Below the pieces are notes generated by a model that was not told the DNA's origin, made no database searches, and was given only the letters and a program-made list of their open reading frames with translations. A DNA stretch of 64,000 bases from Azolla caroliniana (Eukaryota > Polypodiophyta): assembly GCA_043228905.1 (NCBI GenBank), contig JBHGNT010000016.1, positions 10,230,001-10,294,000 of the forward strand, read 5' to 3'. The translations under genes were made by a program, and so were the position numbers. Of the stretch, positions 40,791 to 51,764 are shown in pieces (position 1 is the stretch's first letter; each line of letters opens with the position of its first letter).

Positions 40791-42484
40791 CACGGGTCCT
40801 TCGCGGTTTTGGAAAAGGTTTCCGGCTCATGTACTGTCGCTACCTTGATCATAAAGGTGTAATGGTACGCCATATAATCGTTGTAGCCGAATCGGCTTAC
40901 AAGGTTCTTTTCACGGGTGGATCGGCGGAGCTTTTCATTTGCAGAGATGAGGGCTTTCTTAGCTTCGATTGGTACCTCGAAACTGCTGAACTTACTATTG
41001 AGTGAGTGAGTCGACTCATCGTCGTTGAAGCGATCGTTTGCGTATTCCGCCATTTTCGCCTTGCCTTTGTCCATCTTCGAGCTAGGCCGTGATGTGCTTT
41101 GATCGCTCAAAGGCTCTTGTGGTCCGCTCAGTCGGGTCGTGATCGGACTTTCTTCGAACATGCGTGTAAGGCGATCTTCATCCTCTATCTCTTGTTCGGC
41201 GGATTCCGGTTCGAGCGGAGTCGGAGTCGAGATTTTCTCTGGTGCGTACCAGGATGCAGACTCGTCAAAAACGATGTCTCGACTTACTCGAGATTTTCGA
41301 GTTGAGGGGTTGTAGCACTTGTACCCCTTTTGCTCAAATAAGTATCCTACGAGGATACATTTCTCCGACTTTGGGTCAAGCTTTTGACGCTTCTCGTCGG
41401 GGATGTGCACGTACGCTATCGCGCCGAATATGCGGATGTGCGATAAGTCCGGCTTCTTTCCGAAGTAATTTTCGTGCGGAGTGACCTCGTGCATGCCGGA
41501 TGTTGTGCACCGGTTCATTAGGTAGACCGTTGTATTCGCAACTTCGGCCCAATATGACTTGGGCATATGCTTCTCATTCATCATGGTCCGCGCTACTTCG
41601 AGGATGTGCCGATTTTTGCGCTTGGCTACCCCGTTTTGTTGCGGAGTGTGTCGGCAAGTGAATTCTCGCTGAATTCCTTTCTTTCGGAGATACGCCGTGA
41701 AATCGTTTGAGAAGTACTCCTTACTGTCATCTGATCGGAGACATCGTACATGTTGGCACGTGGCTTTCTTGACTTCATTCTTGAAGTTTTGGAAGTGTCC
41801 GAACACTTCGCTCTTTTGCCGCATCGGATAGATCTAAGTGTGCCTAGAAAAGTCGTCGATGAAGAGCACGTAATATTGGCATCCGCCGAATGTAGCCGTC
41901 TGCGGCAGTCCCCATACGTCGGAATGGACTACGTCGAGTAGACCTTTGCTCACGTTCTGCTCTTTCGGGAATGGGTGTCGGTGTTGCTTGCCGAATTGGC
42001 ATGCTTCGCATACACCTTCAATCTCCTTCTCTTTGAATGTCAGGAGTCCAATGACGAGTCCTTTCGATTTCATTGCTTTGAGTTTGTTGAGATTGATGTG
42101 GCCGATTCGCTTATGCCATAGCTCTATGTCGGAGTCGGCTTTTGTGCTCTTCGTGAACATGGCGGATTTCATCTCGTGTGAATCGAGAATGAACATCCGG
42201 CCCTCTCTTCTTCCGTGTGCGATGATGCGGCCTTCTTTTTCGATGAAGCACCCTTCTTGGTCGAATCGTACTTGCATCCCTTGCTCAACCATTTGGCCGG
42301 CCGAGACCAAATTCTTCATGATGGTGGGAACATGCAAGACATTTTTAATGTATGTTTGCTTACCTCTTTCGCCGAATGGAACATTGCCGATGTGCCGAAT
42401 CGGGTGTGCAGTGTCATCTCCGGTTTTGACATAACCGGGTCGCTCCGGCTCTTGAAGTTCGAGAAACCATTCTTTATGGGATGT
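40790..42484 (-). pseudogene. Copia G protease side and integrase
   Basis: Minus strand: HKEWFLELQEPERPGYVKTG at the cut end, NVLHVPTIMKNLVSAGQM, GAG-pre-integrase WHKRIGHINLNKLKAMK with CEACQFGKQHRHPF, then the integrase with SDVWGLPQ, RSDDSKEYFSNDF and NGVAKRKNRHILE. D, D, E are kept, but DGGKEY has become DDSKEY. The linker ends RFGYNDYMAYHYTF before RT. One stop lies at about 41834 (W/Q to stop). The protease active site and gag lie beyond the gypsy C insertion and are not in view. Confidence 0.87.
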
Positions 42485-42926
42485 TGTTACCGGTTAGGAA
42501 CATGGTCTGCGGTCAGTCCTTCGACCTAGACTTCCAAGTGATCGTGAAACAACGAATGGTGGCGTCTAGGCGTAATACGTAGGGGAATGTTCCCCATAAC
42601 CTAGCAGCGTATAAGGGAGACGACTACAATTGACTCCTTAGCAGTGGTTACACTCACATTCTTACACTCTTAGGTATTCCAGACACACAGTAGATTAGCC
42701 GTAGCTATACACAGATTTTCAGAGAAGATAGGATTCTATTACGATACGCTTCTTTACATTCCAAAAATACACGCCCCCTCTATCAGAGGTTTTCTGCCCT
42801 TTATATAATACGCAGGGTCTTTTTAGCCGTTCACGCTTCTTGCGTGAACCGTTACATGCGTTATGATCTTATATTATTTCTTATTCCTACACTCTTGTCC
42901 GTCGGTTACTATTCCGGCGGACAACA
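42485..42926 (-). repeat. Gypsy C 3' LTR
   Basis: 442 bp, TGTTACCGG...GCGGACAACA in plus orientation. The ends are related to the gypsy B LTR. TATA-type motif on the minus strand TATATAAAGG at about 42805. The internal side shows CCACACGCGTGCCAGG (minus) at 42927-42942 in place of a PPT. Confidence 0.8.
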
Positions 42927-42973
42927 CCTGGCACGCGTGTGGGATAGTGCCCTGGCATGTCGAACCCATCCCG

Positions 42974-45600
42974 TTAATCTTCTTCCAAAATGGCCCGGAT
43001 GTTTGGCTTTGCTACGGTGTCTGCGTCCGGAGGCAACTTAGGGCTCGTAGGTGCATCGTGGTGTGGTTCCCCTGTTTGGTCGGAATGGCTTCTCCTGGTG
43101 TTGCGGTCGTCCTGTGTGGGCGTTGAGGGTACGATGGGCTCTTCTTGAGCTAGTGGGTTGGGCTCAACGGTCATCATGCTTGCGGTCGGCCGCGGCTCTG
43201 TCTCAATCGTCACTTCCTCCGTGGTGTCGTTTGTCGTTGTACGCTCCGGGGAGTGGGGTTGCGATTCCGCTTGGCCCGCAATGTTCTCCGTGTGGTTCCC
43301 CGATAGCGTGGGCTCCTGTGGATGGGGATCCTCTTGGGCAGCGGTTTCGCTATCTGGTACTATGGGGGACTCCGCTCGTCGGTCCGCACTGTTCACCGTA
43401 GTTGTAATTTATGGTGATTTGGCCTGAGGTTCATCTTCTTCGGCCGTGCCCGGAATTGGCGTCGCGATGGATTCCTCATTTGTTCACGTGCTGCCGGTTT
43501 GTGTGATTTGGTGAAATAGCTCCTTTTGGCTTTCACCAAAATCATCTAAGAGTTGCGCAAGTTCTTCGGAATGTTGGTCCGTTAGCGCACGATAGTCTTG
43601 CGCTAGGTCCTTGCGTACGGTCGCAATGCTCTCCTCATTTAGTTTATAGAAACCTCGGCCATCTTTTCGCCGATTCTCCCAGTCCGCACGATACGCATGC
43701 AATTCCGCTGCTTGGTTGCCCACGCCATCCACCCTTTGTCTAGCGTCATTTTCAATTGCGCTGTGAACCTCTCCTGATTTGTTTGTAGAAGGATACGCAT
43801 GTTGTCTGTGATGGCCTGGCAACGGTTGCGTGCGTCCTCTACCGACTTCTTGAGGTTTGCAATTTCTTGTTGCCTAACCGTCGCCGCTTCTTCGTACGTG
43901 GTCTTTAGGCCCGCCCACAACTGGGATTCCTTTGTATTGTGTTCTTCTAATTTCCCCATTTCATTGTTTAGGTGGATTTCGAGCTAATGCCTTCTTTCCT
44001 GTTCGACCACCAGTGGCTCGTCGAACCATACCTTCTTTTTCTCCAATAAGGTCTGGAGTTCCGCGATTGCCGCCTCCGATTTTTGCGCTTCCTCTCATAA
44101 TTGGGCGTTTTTGTCTTTTGTCCGGATGTGCTATGCTACCTCCGCAACGAGTTTCTCTTCAAGGGTTTTTACTGCCTTCCGGCCGTTAGCCCGGATCTCC
44201 TTTTCTCTGTCTGAGGATTGGCGCAGTTCAGCTCGAAGGCGGTCAATTTTTGATTCCACTAGTTGCATGGCCCTTTTTGCTTTTGAGGCAATGGCAGTCT
44301 GAGCCTCAATTTCTTCCTTCAAAGCGTCGATGGTGTGGTTTGGTGACAAAGTTGCATGTTGCGCCGTAGTTGCATTAAATTCCAACTCCGCGATGCGTTC
44401 GTTGGCTCTTTGCAGCTCGGCTTGGGTCATTTTCACCTTCTTCTAGACATTCTTATTTTTAATGGCCATCTCCTTGGCGCCCGTGCTAACCTCTGCCAGT
44501 TCCCTATGGACTTCGACTAGGGCCGTGTTTAATGGGGCTAGCTCCATCCCCAGTCGGCGTACACTGGCGTTTCTCTGTCTACCGACCCTGGCTAGCCGAT
44601 CCTCATCGTCGCTCTCCGCCGTTTGTGTTAGGGCGCGCTCGATCATCTGGTGGTCCGCGTGCTCCTTGGCCATTCGTTGTGAGGCCTTTATCTATTGCGT
44701 TGCCAAGAATTCCATGAGCTCAAAAGAGGTTTCGAACTGTAAGAGGGCGCTGAACTCATGGGCCGTGTTCGGGATATCTGGATATGCCAAAACCGCGCTT
44801 TCCGCCATCAATACGGCTTTCCCTCGTTGGGACTGGGTCGTAATGATCGGCCGTGGCTCCCGGATGATTTCGAAGGTGGTATTGGGCTCCGTAGCTGCGG
44901 AGCCATCGCTTCTTGCCTGCCTGATACGCATGCAGGCCTTCCCTTAATGCCGGCCCTGTGATGACCCCCCAATCGACCGCACGCCCTTCAAAGGTATCAA
45001 TAATGATACCCCCCTTATGCTTTGGCATCCCATATGCGTTGACGTGTACGCAGCCGACCTCGAACAGGAACATGGCAACTTCACGGAAGAAGGGATTCAG
45101 AACCTGCTTCGTTCTATAGGCCTTGGCGGAGGAGGAATATGGCCCGAAATATCTTTGCAGCGACTCTACAGGAGGGATTTCGAAATGCCTTTCGCCTATC
45201 GATGCAGGTCCAACTTTTTCCGGATGGAAGAGTTGGTGACCGTGTCGATGTTAAGCTTTCTGGCGATGTCCATGGCATCCGGGTGTGGGGGTGCTTCTGC
45301 GACCCGGATGTACCCATCCAAGTGTTTCTCTAGGAGACATCAACGTAAGGCAGTAGAGATGAAGATCAGCATCACCAGAGTAGGTTTGTGGGGAGGCGAC
45401 TGGTGGTTGCGGTGGGCTGGAGCTCTGTGATAGGATGGAGGAGAAGGTGAGGGGGAGGAGCGATGGGAGCACTGATAGTTAGAAGGTGGGTTTCTGTTTT
45501 GTGCAGAAGATCTTCTATTTCCTTCTTTTTGTGGCTTAGGGTTCATTGGGTGGTGAGCCATCATGGTGCCGCGTGTTCTTGATCTAGGAGTTTGTGCATG
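42974..45600 (-). pseudogene. Gypsy C extra ORF (ORF3)
   Basis: Same architecture as in gypsy B. The N-terminal domain is spread over frames in 45430-44870: LQRYFGPYSSSAKAYRT, FLFEVGCVHVNAYGMPKHK and TFEGRAVDWGVITGPALREG. From 44931 to 43639 one frame with a few stops encodes the coiled coil, including MIERALTQTAESDDEDRL and MELAPLNTALVEVHREL. ENRRKDGRGFYKLNEESI lies at about 43680. A Pro/Glu/Thr-rich acidic tail (43396-42974) ends PNIRAILEED. At least three frame changes are present. No membrane segment is visible. Confidence 0.75.
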
Positions 45601-45605
45601 CATTT

Positions 45606-45620
45606 AGTCCTTTTAATAGT
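45606..45620 (-). promoter_or_regulatory. TATA-like box upstream of gypsy C ORF3
   Basis: On the minus strand CACTATTAAAAGGAC followed by GCATGCAC, at the same place as the TATTTAAAG...CATG boxes of gypsy B and D. The integrase tail is deleted just upstream, but this box is kept. Confidence 0.35.
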
Positions 45621-45639
45621 GTCGTCATTGTTCCTGCTC

Positions 45640-46454
45640 CAACACAGCCATGCTGTGTACGCGTTTTTCCCTGAGTTCGAGTAGCTAGTGGAGCCGTACC
45701 TCCTCTGACTTAGCTTCCGATAGTCGGTCCCGTACCTGAATCCGCAAACTGGGTATCTGAAATTCTACCGGCATCACAGCCTCCAGCCCAAATGCTAGTC
45801 GAAACAGTGTTGACTGTATGCTTGTTTTGTAGTTGGTTCTGTACGCCCATAACACACTCTGTAATTTGGTATCCCAGTCCGTTCTATTTTCATTGACGAT
45901 TTTCTTCAAGATGGTCTGCAACGTCTTGTTGGTGGATTCCGCTAACCCATTCGCTTGTGGATAATATGACGTACTCTTCTTGTGGACTACAACGTAATGA
46001 TGTGTTAGTTCCCAAACCACCGTATTGAGAAAGTTGGTCCCCTGGTCACTGATGAGCTCAATCGGACAGCCGAACCGGCACCAGATGTGCTCGTAAATGA
46101 ATCTCGTTGTGATGGCCGTTGTATTTTCTCGTAGTGCCTTTGCTTCTACCACTGGGTGCAATAATCCGTGGCTACCAATATGTATTTATTGCTCGTACGG
46201 GCTGCCGCCGGTGTGAAGGGGCCCACAAAATCCAACCCCCACTTTTGGAAGGAGTCTAATGGTAATACAGGCTGGTGTGGCATCCTTGCGCCCTCCATGG
46301 GTTGGCCCATCCATTGACACAAATCACACTTTCTACAATACTCGGATGCGTCCTTCTGCGTTCTCGGCCACCATAGGCCCCCACCTGCCATATTTTCCGG
46401 GCTGTAACATCTCCCGCGTAATGGCCGCCTGTCGTGCCGCAGTGCACCTCCCAT
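45640..46454 (-). pseudogene. Gypsy C integrase
   Basis: Minus strand: [13 protein letters not shown] zinc motif end, [14 protein letters not shown] (first Asp), LISDQGTNFLNTVV (second Asp), NGLAESTNKTLQ (Glu), LQSVLWAYRTNYKTSIQST and MPVEFQIPSLRIQVRDRL. A frame change occurs at about 46150 and a stop at 45685. The C-terminal SH3-like part is deleted soon after RVHSMAVLEQEQ. Confidence 0.87.
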
Positions 46455-47101
46455 AAAACTGCTTCTTTCTCATCCTGACGTACCCCACGTCGCCAAATGT
46501 CGTCACTTCCTTTGTGATATAAAATTCCTTCTACAAGGCAGACATTACGGCTTCGGACGGCTAGTCGTTTCTTCTCGTCCATGTGTAACTGTGGTGGAGG
46601 CAGTCCCGTAGTAAAAAAGTATGTCATTTCCATAAGCCACCGGTCCGGAAAGGTCGATTTCGTTCTTTCTGCCACTGCTGCTACCCACAAGATGTCGGCG
46701 TCCGGAAAATCGTCGTCGTCCTTCTGTACTGTTTCTCCATTATCGAGTCTGCTCAAAAAATCTGCCACTACGTGTTGGGTCCCCGTTCGGTGCTGAATTC
46801 CAAGATTGAATTCTTGAAGCAACAACATCCATCGCACCAATTTCCCTATCATGGCTTGTTTCTCCACCAAATACAACAGCGCCGAATGATCCACGTGGAA
46901 CGTGAATTTCCTCCCCAGTAAATAATGCCGGAATTTATTGATGCTATAGATCATCCCTAGCGCCTCTTGCTCCGTTGTGGAATAATTACGCTCTGTTGTT
47001 GATAATTTGCGACTAGTGTAGTACACTGGCTGGTACCAATTTGGTTCGGTGAATTGCATTAGCGCACTTCCTATTGCTATGTCCGAGGCGTCGACGAACA
47101 C
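46256..47101 (-). pseudogene. Gypsy C RNase H and zinc finger
   Basis: Open minus-strand frame of 281 codons: MFVDASDIAIGSALMQ (first Asp), TTEQEALGMIYSINKFRHYL (Glu), FHVDHSALLYLVEKQA (second Asp) and NLGIQHRTGTQHVVADFLSR. The spacer leads to the integrase finger [19 protein letters not shown]. It overlaps the start of the integrase, where the frame is lost. Confidence 0.88.
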
Positions 47102-47873
47102 GTGGAATGGTTTGTCCCAAACTAGTGTTGTATGACGGGGGCCTGTGTGAGCATTATCTTAAGTGCCTCATAGGCCTTGTCCTCCATTGCGGTCCATTGG
47201 AAGGGAGTCTGATGCCCGACAACATGTAACGGCGTGGTGAAGTCCGCCAAATATCGTATCATCCGACTATGCCACCGTATTTGTCCTAAAAACCGGCTGA
47301 GTGATTTCGCTTTTGTCGGAGTTTTGGCTTGCGTAATTGCAGAGATCTTGTTCGGATCGACCGCTATTCCCTCCTTGCTGACTATATGGCCTAGGAGAGT
47401 CCCGCTGGTCACGCCAAAGGCACATTTCGCGGGATTCAGGCTTAAGCATGCGGTGCGGCAACGTTCCAGGCACAATTGCAGGTGCGTAAAATGGTCCATT
47501 GTTCTCCCATATACCGCAAAGTCTTCTAAACAAACTTGCGTGAATGCTGGAATATATTCCCCAAAGATCTCCGTAATTGTCCGTTGAAATGTTGCTAGCG
47601 CCGTCTTTAGCCCGAACATCATGATGACTGCCACATAGACTCCCTAGTCCGTGACAAATGCCGTCTTCTCTTGGTCCTCGGGATGCATGCGCACCTGGTT
47701 ATACCCACTGAAGCCATCTAAAAAACTGTACATCTCATGTCCTGCGACGGCGTCCAGTACGCTATCGGTGAATGGTAAAGGGAATGCGTCTGTAATGGTT
47801 ACGACGTTTAATTTTCGGTAATCCACGCATATCCGTATTTTGCCGTTTTCTTTGGAACGACTACTATCGGACT
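47102..47873 (-). pseudogene. Gypsy C reverse transcriptase (N-terminus lost)
   Basis: Minus strand: ICVDYRKLNVVTITDAFPL, DGFSGYNQVRMHPEDQEKT, a stop near 47645, MMFGLKTALATFQRTI, then the catalytic box as QVCLEDFAVYG (LED, first Asp replaced) at about 47540, SLNPAKCAFGVTSGTLLGH and LSRFLGQIRWHSRMIR. It is truncated at the copia F junction. Confidence 0.88.
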
Positions 47874-48132
47874 TGTAAAAAGTAACGTGCGGAAGCAAGT
47901 ATGAAGACCAAACAGAAGGAAGAAAACTCAGGTTTAATGGAGAGCTTGAGCTTACGCAGTATACGCGGGAGAAACAGAGAGAGTGAGAGAGGAAAAAAGA
48001 ACTATGTTCAAAAAGGGGTACACAATCTCTATTTACCACACTCTATACATATGTGTGTTCAATGAACACTTTTATACAAGTCCTAGAAGGACTGACAGAA
48101 GTACTGACAGTACTTCAATGCTCTTCGGGATC
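47874..48132 (-). repeat. Copia F 3' LTR, R/U5 half
   Basis: It starts TGTAAAAAGTAACGTG in plus orientation and matches the inverse of the second half of solo LTR S2. The minus-strand TATA-type TGTATAAAAGTG is at about 48070. Beyond 48132 the match to S2 stops. 48133-48285 has no counterpart in S2 and no PPT-adjacent LTR start is recognisable. Confidence 0.7.
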
Positions 48133-48285
48133 TTTGGGCTCACAACTCCGGTTCCTCCTAGCTTCACGCCTCGCTCGCGCTCCCCGACCTGTTCGACTCC
48201 GCGCGCTTCGACCTTTCCGGTCGGCTTGTCTGCTCATGTGGCCCTTATCAGCTCTTCTGCTGTTGCGGTGTTGCCGCTTCTCCTG

Positions 48286-49190
48286 TTACCTTATCTTCCG
48301 CTTGGGCCTCGGTTGATTCAGCGTATCTGAATCAAACATCCGAACCGACTCGGCTACCTCTGATCGGTTTTCGCTCTCGTCCGAGTTGGCTGTCTCCAAC
48401 TTGTCTTCGATCTTCTCGCCCTCGATGGCGTCATCTTCCCCATGCGTGGTTGGCTTCGGCTCTCTCCTTCGGCTGCTCCCCTTCTGTCCGCTTCCGGACT
48501 TTTTCGCGGGTCCGCCCTCATCTTCTTCAGCCGATCCGAAGTCGAACTTGACAACCACGTCAACCGACTCGGTGTCGCAGTCTCCACTCCTTTCCTGCTG
48601 CCTTGCTTGGTCGTTCGGGACTGTTCTCCCCCTCAAGTTTGGCATGTCGAGGTGACGCAATCCGAGCGCACCTGAGAATTGCCGCAACTTGTCCAGACCA
48701 AGAGGCTTGGTGAAGATGTCGGCAGTCTGCCGATCCGTCGGAACGTACTGAAGTTCGACTTCACCGGAAGGGACATGCTCACGGACGAAATGGTAGTGCA
48801 CCTCACTATGCTTGGTCCGTGCGTGGAAAACGGGGTTTTTCGCGAGCTGCATGCTGCTAAGGTTGTCGCAGTAGATCGTCGTCGGATCTGACACCTCCTC
48901 TTGCAGGTCCCTAAGTAGCCGTTTCAACCATATGGCTTCGCATGTCGCGACAGTCGCTCCTCGGTACTTAGCTTCGGTGCTTGACAGTGCAACTGTCGGC
49001 TGCTTCTTACTGCTCCACGCGATTGCGGCACTCCCGAGGGAGAACGCGTATCCGGACGTGGATCGGTGATCGGCGGCGTTGCCAACCCAATCAGCATCGG
49101 TGTAGCTGACTAACTGCGTGGCTGCACCGGTCCGATATAGCAGTCCCCAGTCCTTAGTGCCGTTGACATACCGAAGTATGCATTGCGCAC
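48286..49190 (-). pseudogene. Copia F RNase H with long C-terminal extension
   Basis: Minus strand: KKQPTVALSSTEAKY, CEAIWLKRLLRDLQEE, IYCDNLSSMQLAKNPVFHAR, RQTADIFTKPLGLDKLRQF and MPNLRGRT. The usual copia chain ends near here, and a GAGGGGGAG purine tract sits at about 48630. The same frame nevertheless stays open for about 110 more codons, rich in Asp/Glu/Lys/Arg/Ser (FDFGSAEEDEGGPAKK), to a stop at 48286. The extension lies where U3 of the LTR should be. The break near 49190 (stop) separates it from RT. Confidence 0.8.
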
Positions 49191-49191
49191 A

Positions 49192-50589
49192 CTAGAGGTG
49201 CTCCTCGGTAGGTCGCGCCATGAACTGACTGATCACTCCGACCGGATAATTGAGGTCGGGTCGGGTGATGGTCAAGTATATGAGGCTTCCGACAATTTGT
49301 CGGAATCTCGTCGGGTCGCATACCTTTCCCGTATCGGGACGAAGCTTGACGGTCCTGTCCAGAGCAGTCGAGACGGACTTACAGTCGGCCATCCCGAATT
49401 TGAAGAGCATACTCAGCACGTAATGACGTCGGCTGATCAATATGCCTTCGAGGGTACGGATCACTTCGATCCCAAGGAAGTAATGAAGGTCCCCCAAATC
49501 CTTCATGTCGAACGATGCCGCAAGCTGGAGCTTCACGCGGTCGATTTCACCTGGGTCGGCGCCGGTGATGACCAAGTCATCAACATATAGTAAAATACTA
49601 ACCGGTCCGAGTCGACCTTTCCGGATGAACAGGGAAGAGTCTAATTTTGACGGGACGAAGCCCATCCGACGCAGTTGTTGCGTGATCTTCTCGTTCCAGG
49701 CACGCGGGGCTTGCTTCAGTCCGTAAAGGGACTTCTTCAGTCGGCATACTGCCGAGGAGTTCGTTCCAGAGTGAAATCTGGGGGGCTGTACCATGTACAC
49801 CTGTTCCTCAAGGTCACCTTGCAGGAACGCATTCTTTACATCCCTCTAATGTAAGTGCCACCCCTTCACCGCAGCTACTGCGAGCAAAACACGGACGATC
49901 GTCATTTTCGCGACCGGCGCAAACGTCTCATTGTAGTCGATGTCGTGTTTTTGCGCGTAACCTTTTGCCACTAACCGGGCCTTGTATCGGTTGACCGAGC
50001 CGTCGGTGTTGTACGTGACCTTGTACACCCACCTACATCCGATCGGCTTCACACCCTTCGGTGCGTCAACCAGATCCCAGGTCTCGTTTTCCGCCAATGC
50101 GTGCATCTCTTCCTCCATCGCAGCGCACCAATTCGCGTCCTTTGCCGCTTCTGCGTAGCTCTCCGGCTCATGCACTTCCGCTATATGGGTCATGTACGCA
50201 TAGTGATGCGCCATGTACTCGTTGTATCCGAACCGCAAAACAAGATTCTTCTGGCGGGTAGATCGGCGTAATCTCACAATAGCCGATGTCGAGGCCTTCT
50301 CGGTCGACGCGGACTTCACCTTTAAAGACCTGTCACTGGTTCCCTCGGAGTGGGACTCGTGTCGGTCTGACTCATTCCTATTCGTGCCGGAATCCGACAC
50401 CTTCTTCTTCCCTTTCTCTTTGCGCGTAAGCCGTCTCCTCGGCTTCCTGCGCGGGGAATGCACGGCCGAGTTTCCACTACTCACCGGCTCTTCATCGGAC
50501 TGATCGTACTGACTCAGTCGTCCAATCGGTCCACTTAACCAGAGTGAAGTCGGACTCTCTTCGCGGGTGGAATGCGAACGCCTTTCCAT
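49192..50589 (-). pseudogene. Copia F reverse transcriptase
   Basis: Two minus-strand frames: 50589-49846 ([60 protein letters not shown]) and 49800-49192 (MVQPPRFHSGTNSSAVCRL, SLYGLKQAPRAWNEKITQQL, catalytic ILLYVDDLVITG intact, LGDLHYFLGIEVIRT). A TAG at about 49845 replaces the residue before DVKNAFLQG. Otherwise well preserved. Confidence 0.88.
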
Positions 50590-50822
50590 GCCTTTTTAAC
50601 ATCTCCTTGAATTACTTTTCTTCGGATGGTAATAGGAAGTCACCCCCTCCTATTTTCATCCCTTATATTGTTTCTGGCGTAAACACATGTCCCACCTTTC
50701 ATGGTTCTCTGATCATTGGCTCTGTGGCCGCTTCTTTAATTGCTCTTTCACTATCCCCTGGAAGTGGAGCAGCAATAGGACAAACCTTCTTCTCCATCGT
50801 CTTGTACTTTGTTAGGACATGT
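50575..50822 (-). pseudogene. Captured gypsy A/E-type fragment inside copia F
   Basis: Between the copia integrase linker and RT a stretch of about 240 bp reads, on the minus strand, VLTKYKTMEKKVCPIAAPLPG, AIKEAATEPMIREP and, in the same or next frame, GDFLLPSEEK and [16 protein letters not shown]. This matches gypsy E 35730-35960 (YKTVDRKVRPVAAPLPEG ... MLGRHGKAFTF), the pre-RT linker of an unrelated superfamily. Copia sequence resumes with [13 protein letters not shown]. There are no LTR ends or target duplications, so this looks like recombination or template switching. Confidence 0.7.
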
Positions 50823-51322
50823 CTCGATTTCGGGCTCATCCGGAGGCATCTCGGCCTCGCTGACCTCATCGTCAGAACTCGGATTGGGGTTCGAAGTCGG
50901 GGGCTGGTACTAGGATGCGGACTCGTCAAACACAACGTTGCGGCTAACACGTGCTTGTTTGGTGCGAGGGTTATAGCACTTATAACCCTTCTGCTCGTTC
51001 GAGTAACCGACTAAGATGCATTTCTCGGCCTTTGCGTCTAGCTTCCTCCTTTTCTCCTTCGGTACATGCACATACGCAATGCTATCGAACACCCTCAAGT
51101 GTCGCAAGTTCGGCTTCGTTCCGAAATATAGCTCGTGCGCCGACACTTTATCTCCGATCCGGTTCTGGATGTATACCGCCGTCCTTACCGCCTCGGCCCA
51201 ATAGAACTTGGGCAAGCTCTTCTCTTCCAGCATTGCCCGTGACGCTTCCACAATTGACCGATTCTTCCTCTCGGCCACGCCGTTCTGCTCCGGCGTGTAT
51301 CTACAACTGAATTCGCGCCGAA
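50823..51322 (-). pseudogene. Copia F integrase, C-terminal half
   Basis: Minus strand: RREFSCRYTPEQNGVAERK just right of the gypsy D junction (catalytic Glu in NGVAERKN), SLPKFYWAEAVRTAVYIQNR, GTKPNLRHLRVFDSIAYVHV, EKCILVGYSNEQKGYKCYNP and VSRNVVFDESAS, then a stop (W to stop) near 50910. The N-terminal half is at 62601-62965. Confidence 0.88.
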
Positions 51323-51712
51323 TGTTGGCCGGTCAGAAGAGCCAGGACAAGTGGGAAGGCGGAGTCGGATCGGATAATAGGAAGTAAATAATAGTAGAAT
51401 TATTCATCGGAGGGACGGATCCGGTACAGTTGTACCGATCCGGATCCGGACCGATTCGGATGTCGGTTGCCTAAGCGCACCGATTGTAACCTTGCCGGAT
51501 GCCTATAAAAGGATCCGATGATTTGTAAAGGGTTTTGACGGAAGTAATACAATAGTAATTATTGCGTGTTTATCTGTATCTCGTATTGTCTACCGTCTGT
51601 GCTTAATTGTAATCATCTTACGCGTGTAACCTAGCATCCAATTCTTACCACCCCTTTGGAGAAGTGTCGGATAGACACCTGTGTTGAGGCTAGTCCGGCT
51701 AGACAGACAACA
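51323..51712 (+). repeat. Gypsy D LTR1
   Basis: 390 bp, TGTTGGCCGGTCAG...AGACAGACAACA. TATA box CCTATAAAAGG at about 51502. U3 holds overlapping GGATCCGG repeats around a GGTACAGTTGTACC palindrome. The PBS TGGCGACCACGATTCC lies at 51719-51734. Confidence 0.92.
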
Positions 51713-51764
51713 CTATTTTGGCGACCACGATTCCTGCAAAGTGCAGAGGAAAACTCGGGGATGG

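Larger units (their letters stand above)
31640..42484 (-). mobile_element. Ty1/copia element G, split by gypsy E
   Basis: Minus-strand copia: integrase and protease side at 42484-40790, RT at 40790-39976, then gypsy E, then the RT end and RNase H at 32591-31885, with a PPT-like GATTGAGGGGGAG at about 31893. Removing gypsy E and one ACAC duplication restores SGTKVCEPTQYRQLIG in one frame. The 3' LTR would lie left of 31885. I cannot fix its left end. The gag side is cut at 42484 by gypsy C, so the 5' LTR is not seen. Confidence 0.85.
42485..47873 (-). mobile_element. Ty3/gypsy element C, 5'-truncated by copia F
   Basis: Minus-strand gypsy inserted in copia G (left flank GATGT at 42480-42484): 3' LTR, ORF3, integrase, RNase H, RT. 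It is a relative of gypsy B and D in every part. At 47873 the RT stops at TSPIVV and the LTR of copia F begins, so protease, gag and the 5' LTR should continue beyond copia F, outside this window. All frames have stops. Confidence 0.87.

Noticed and set aside
50544-51014. Plus-strand ORF of 156 codons in copia F
   Set aside because: It is antisense to the captured gypsy fragment and integrase. The minus strand gives clear homology.
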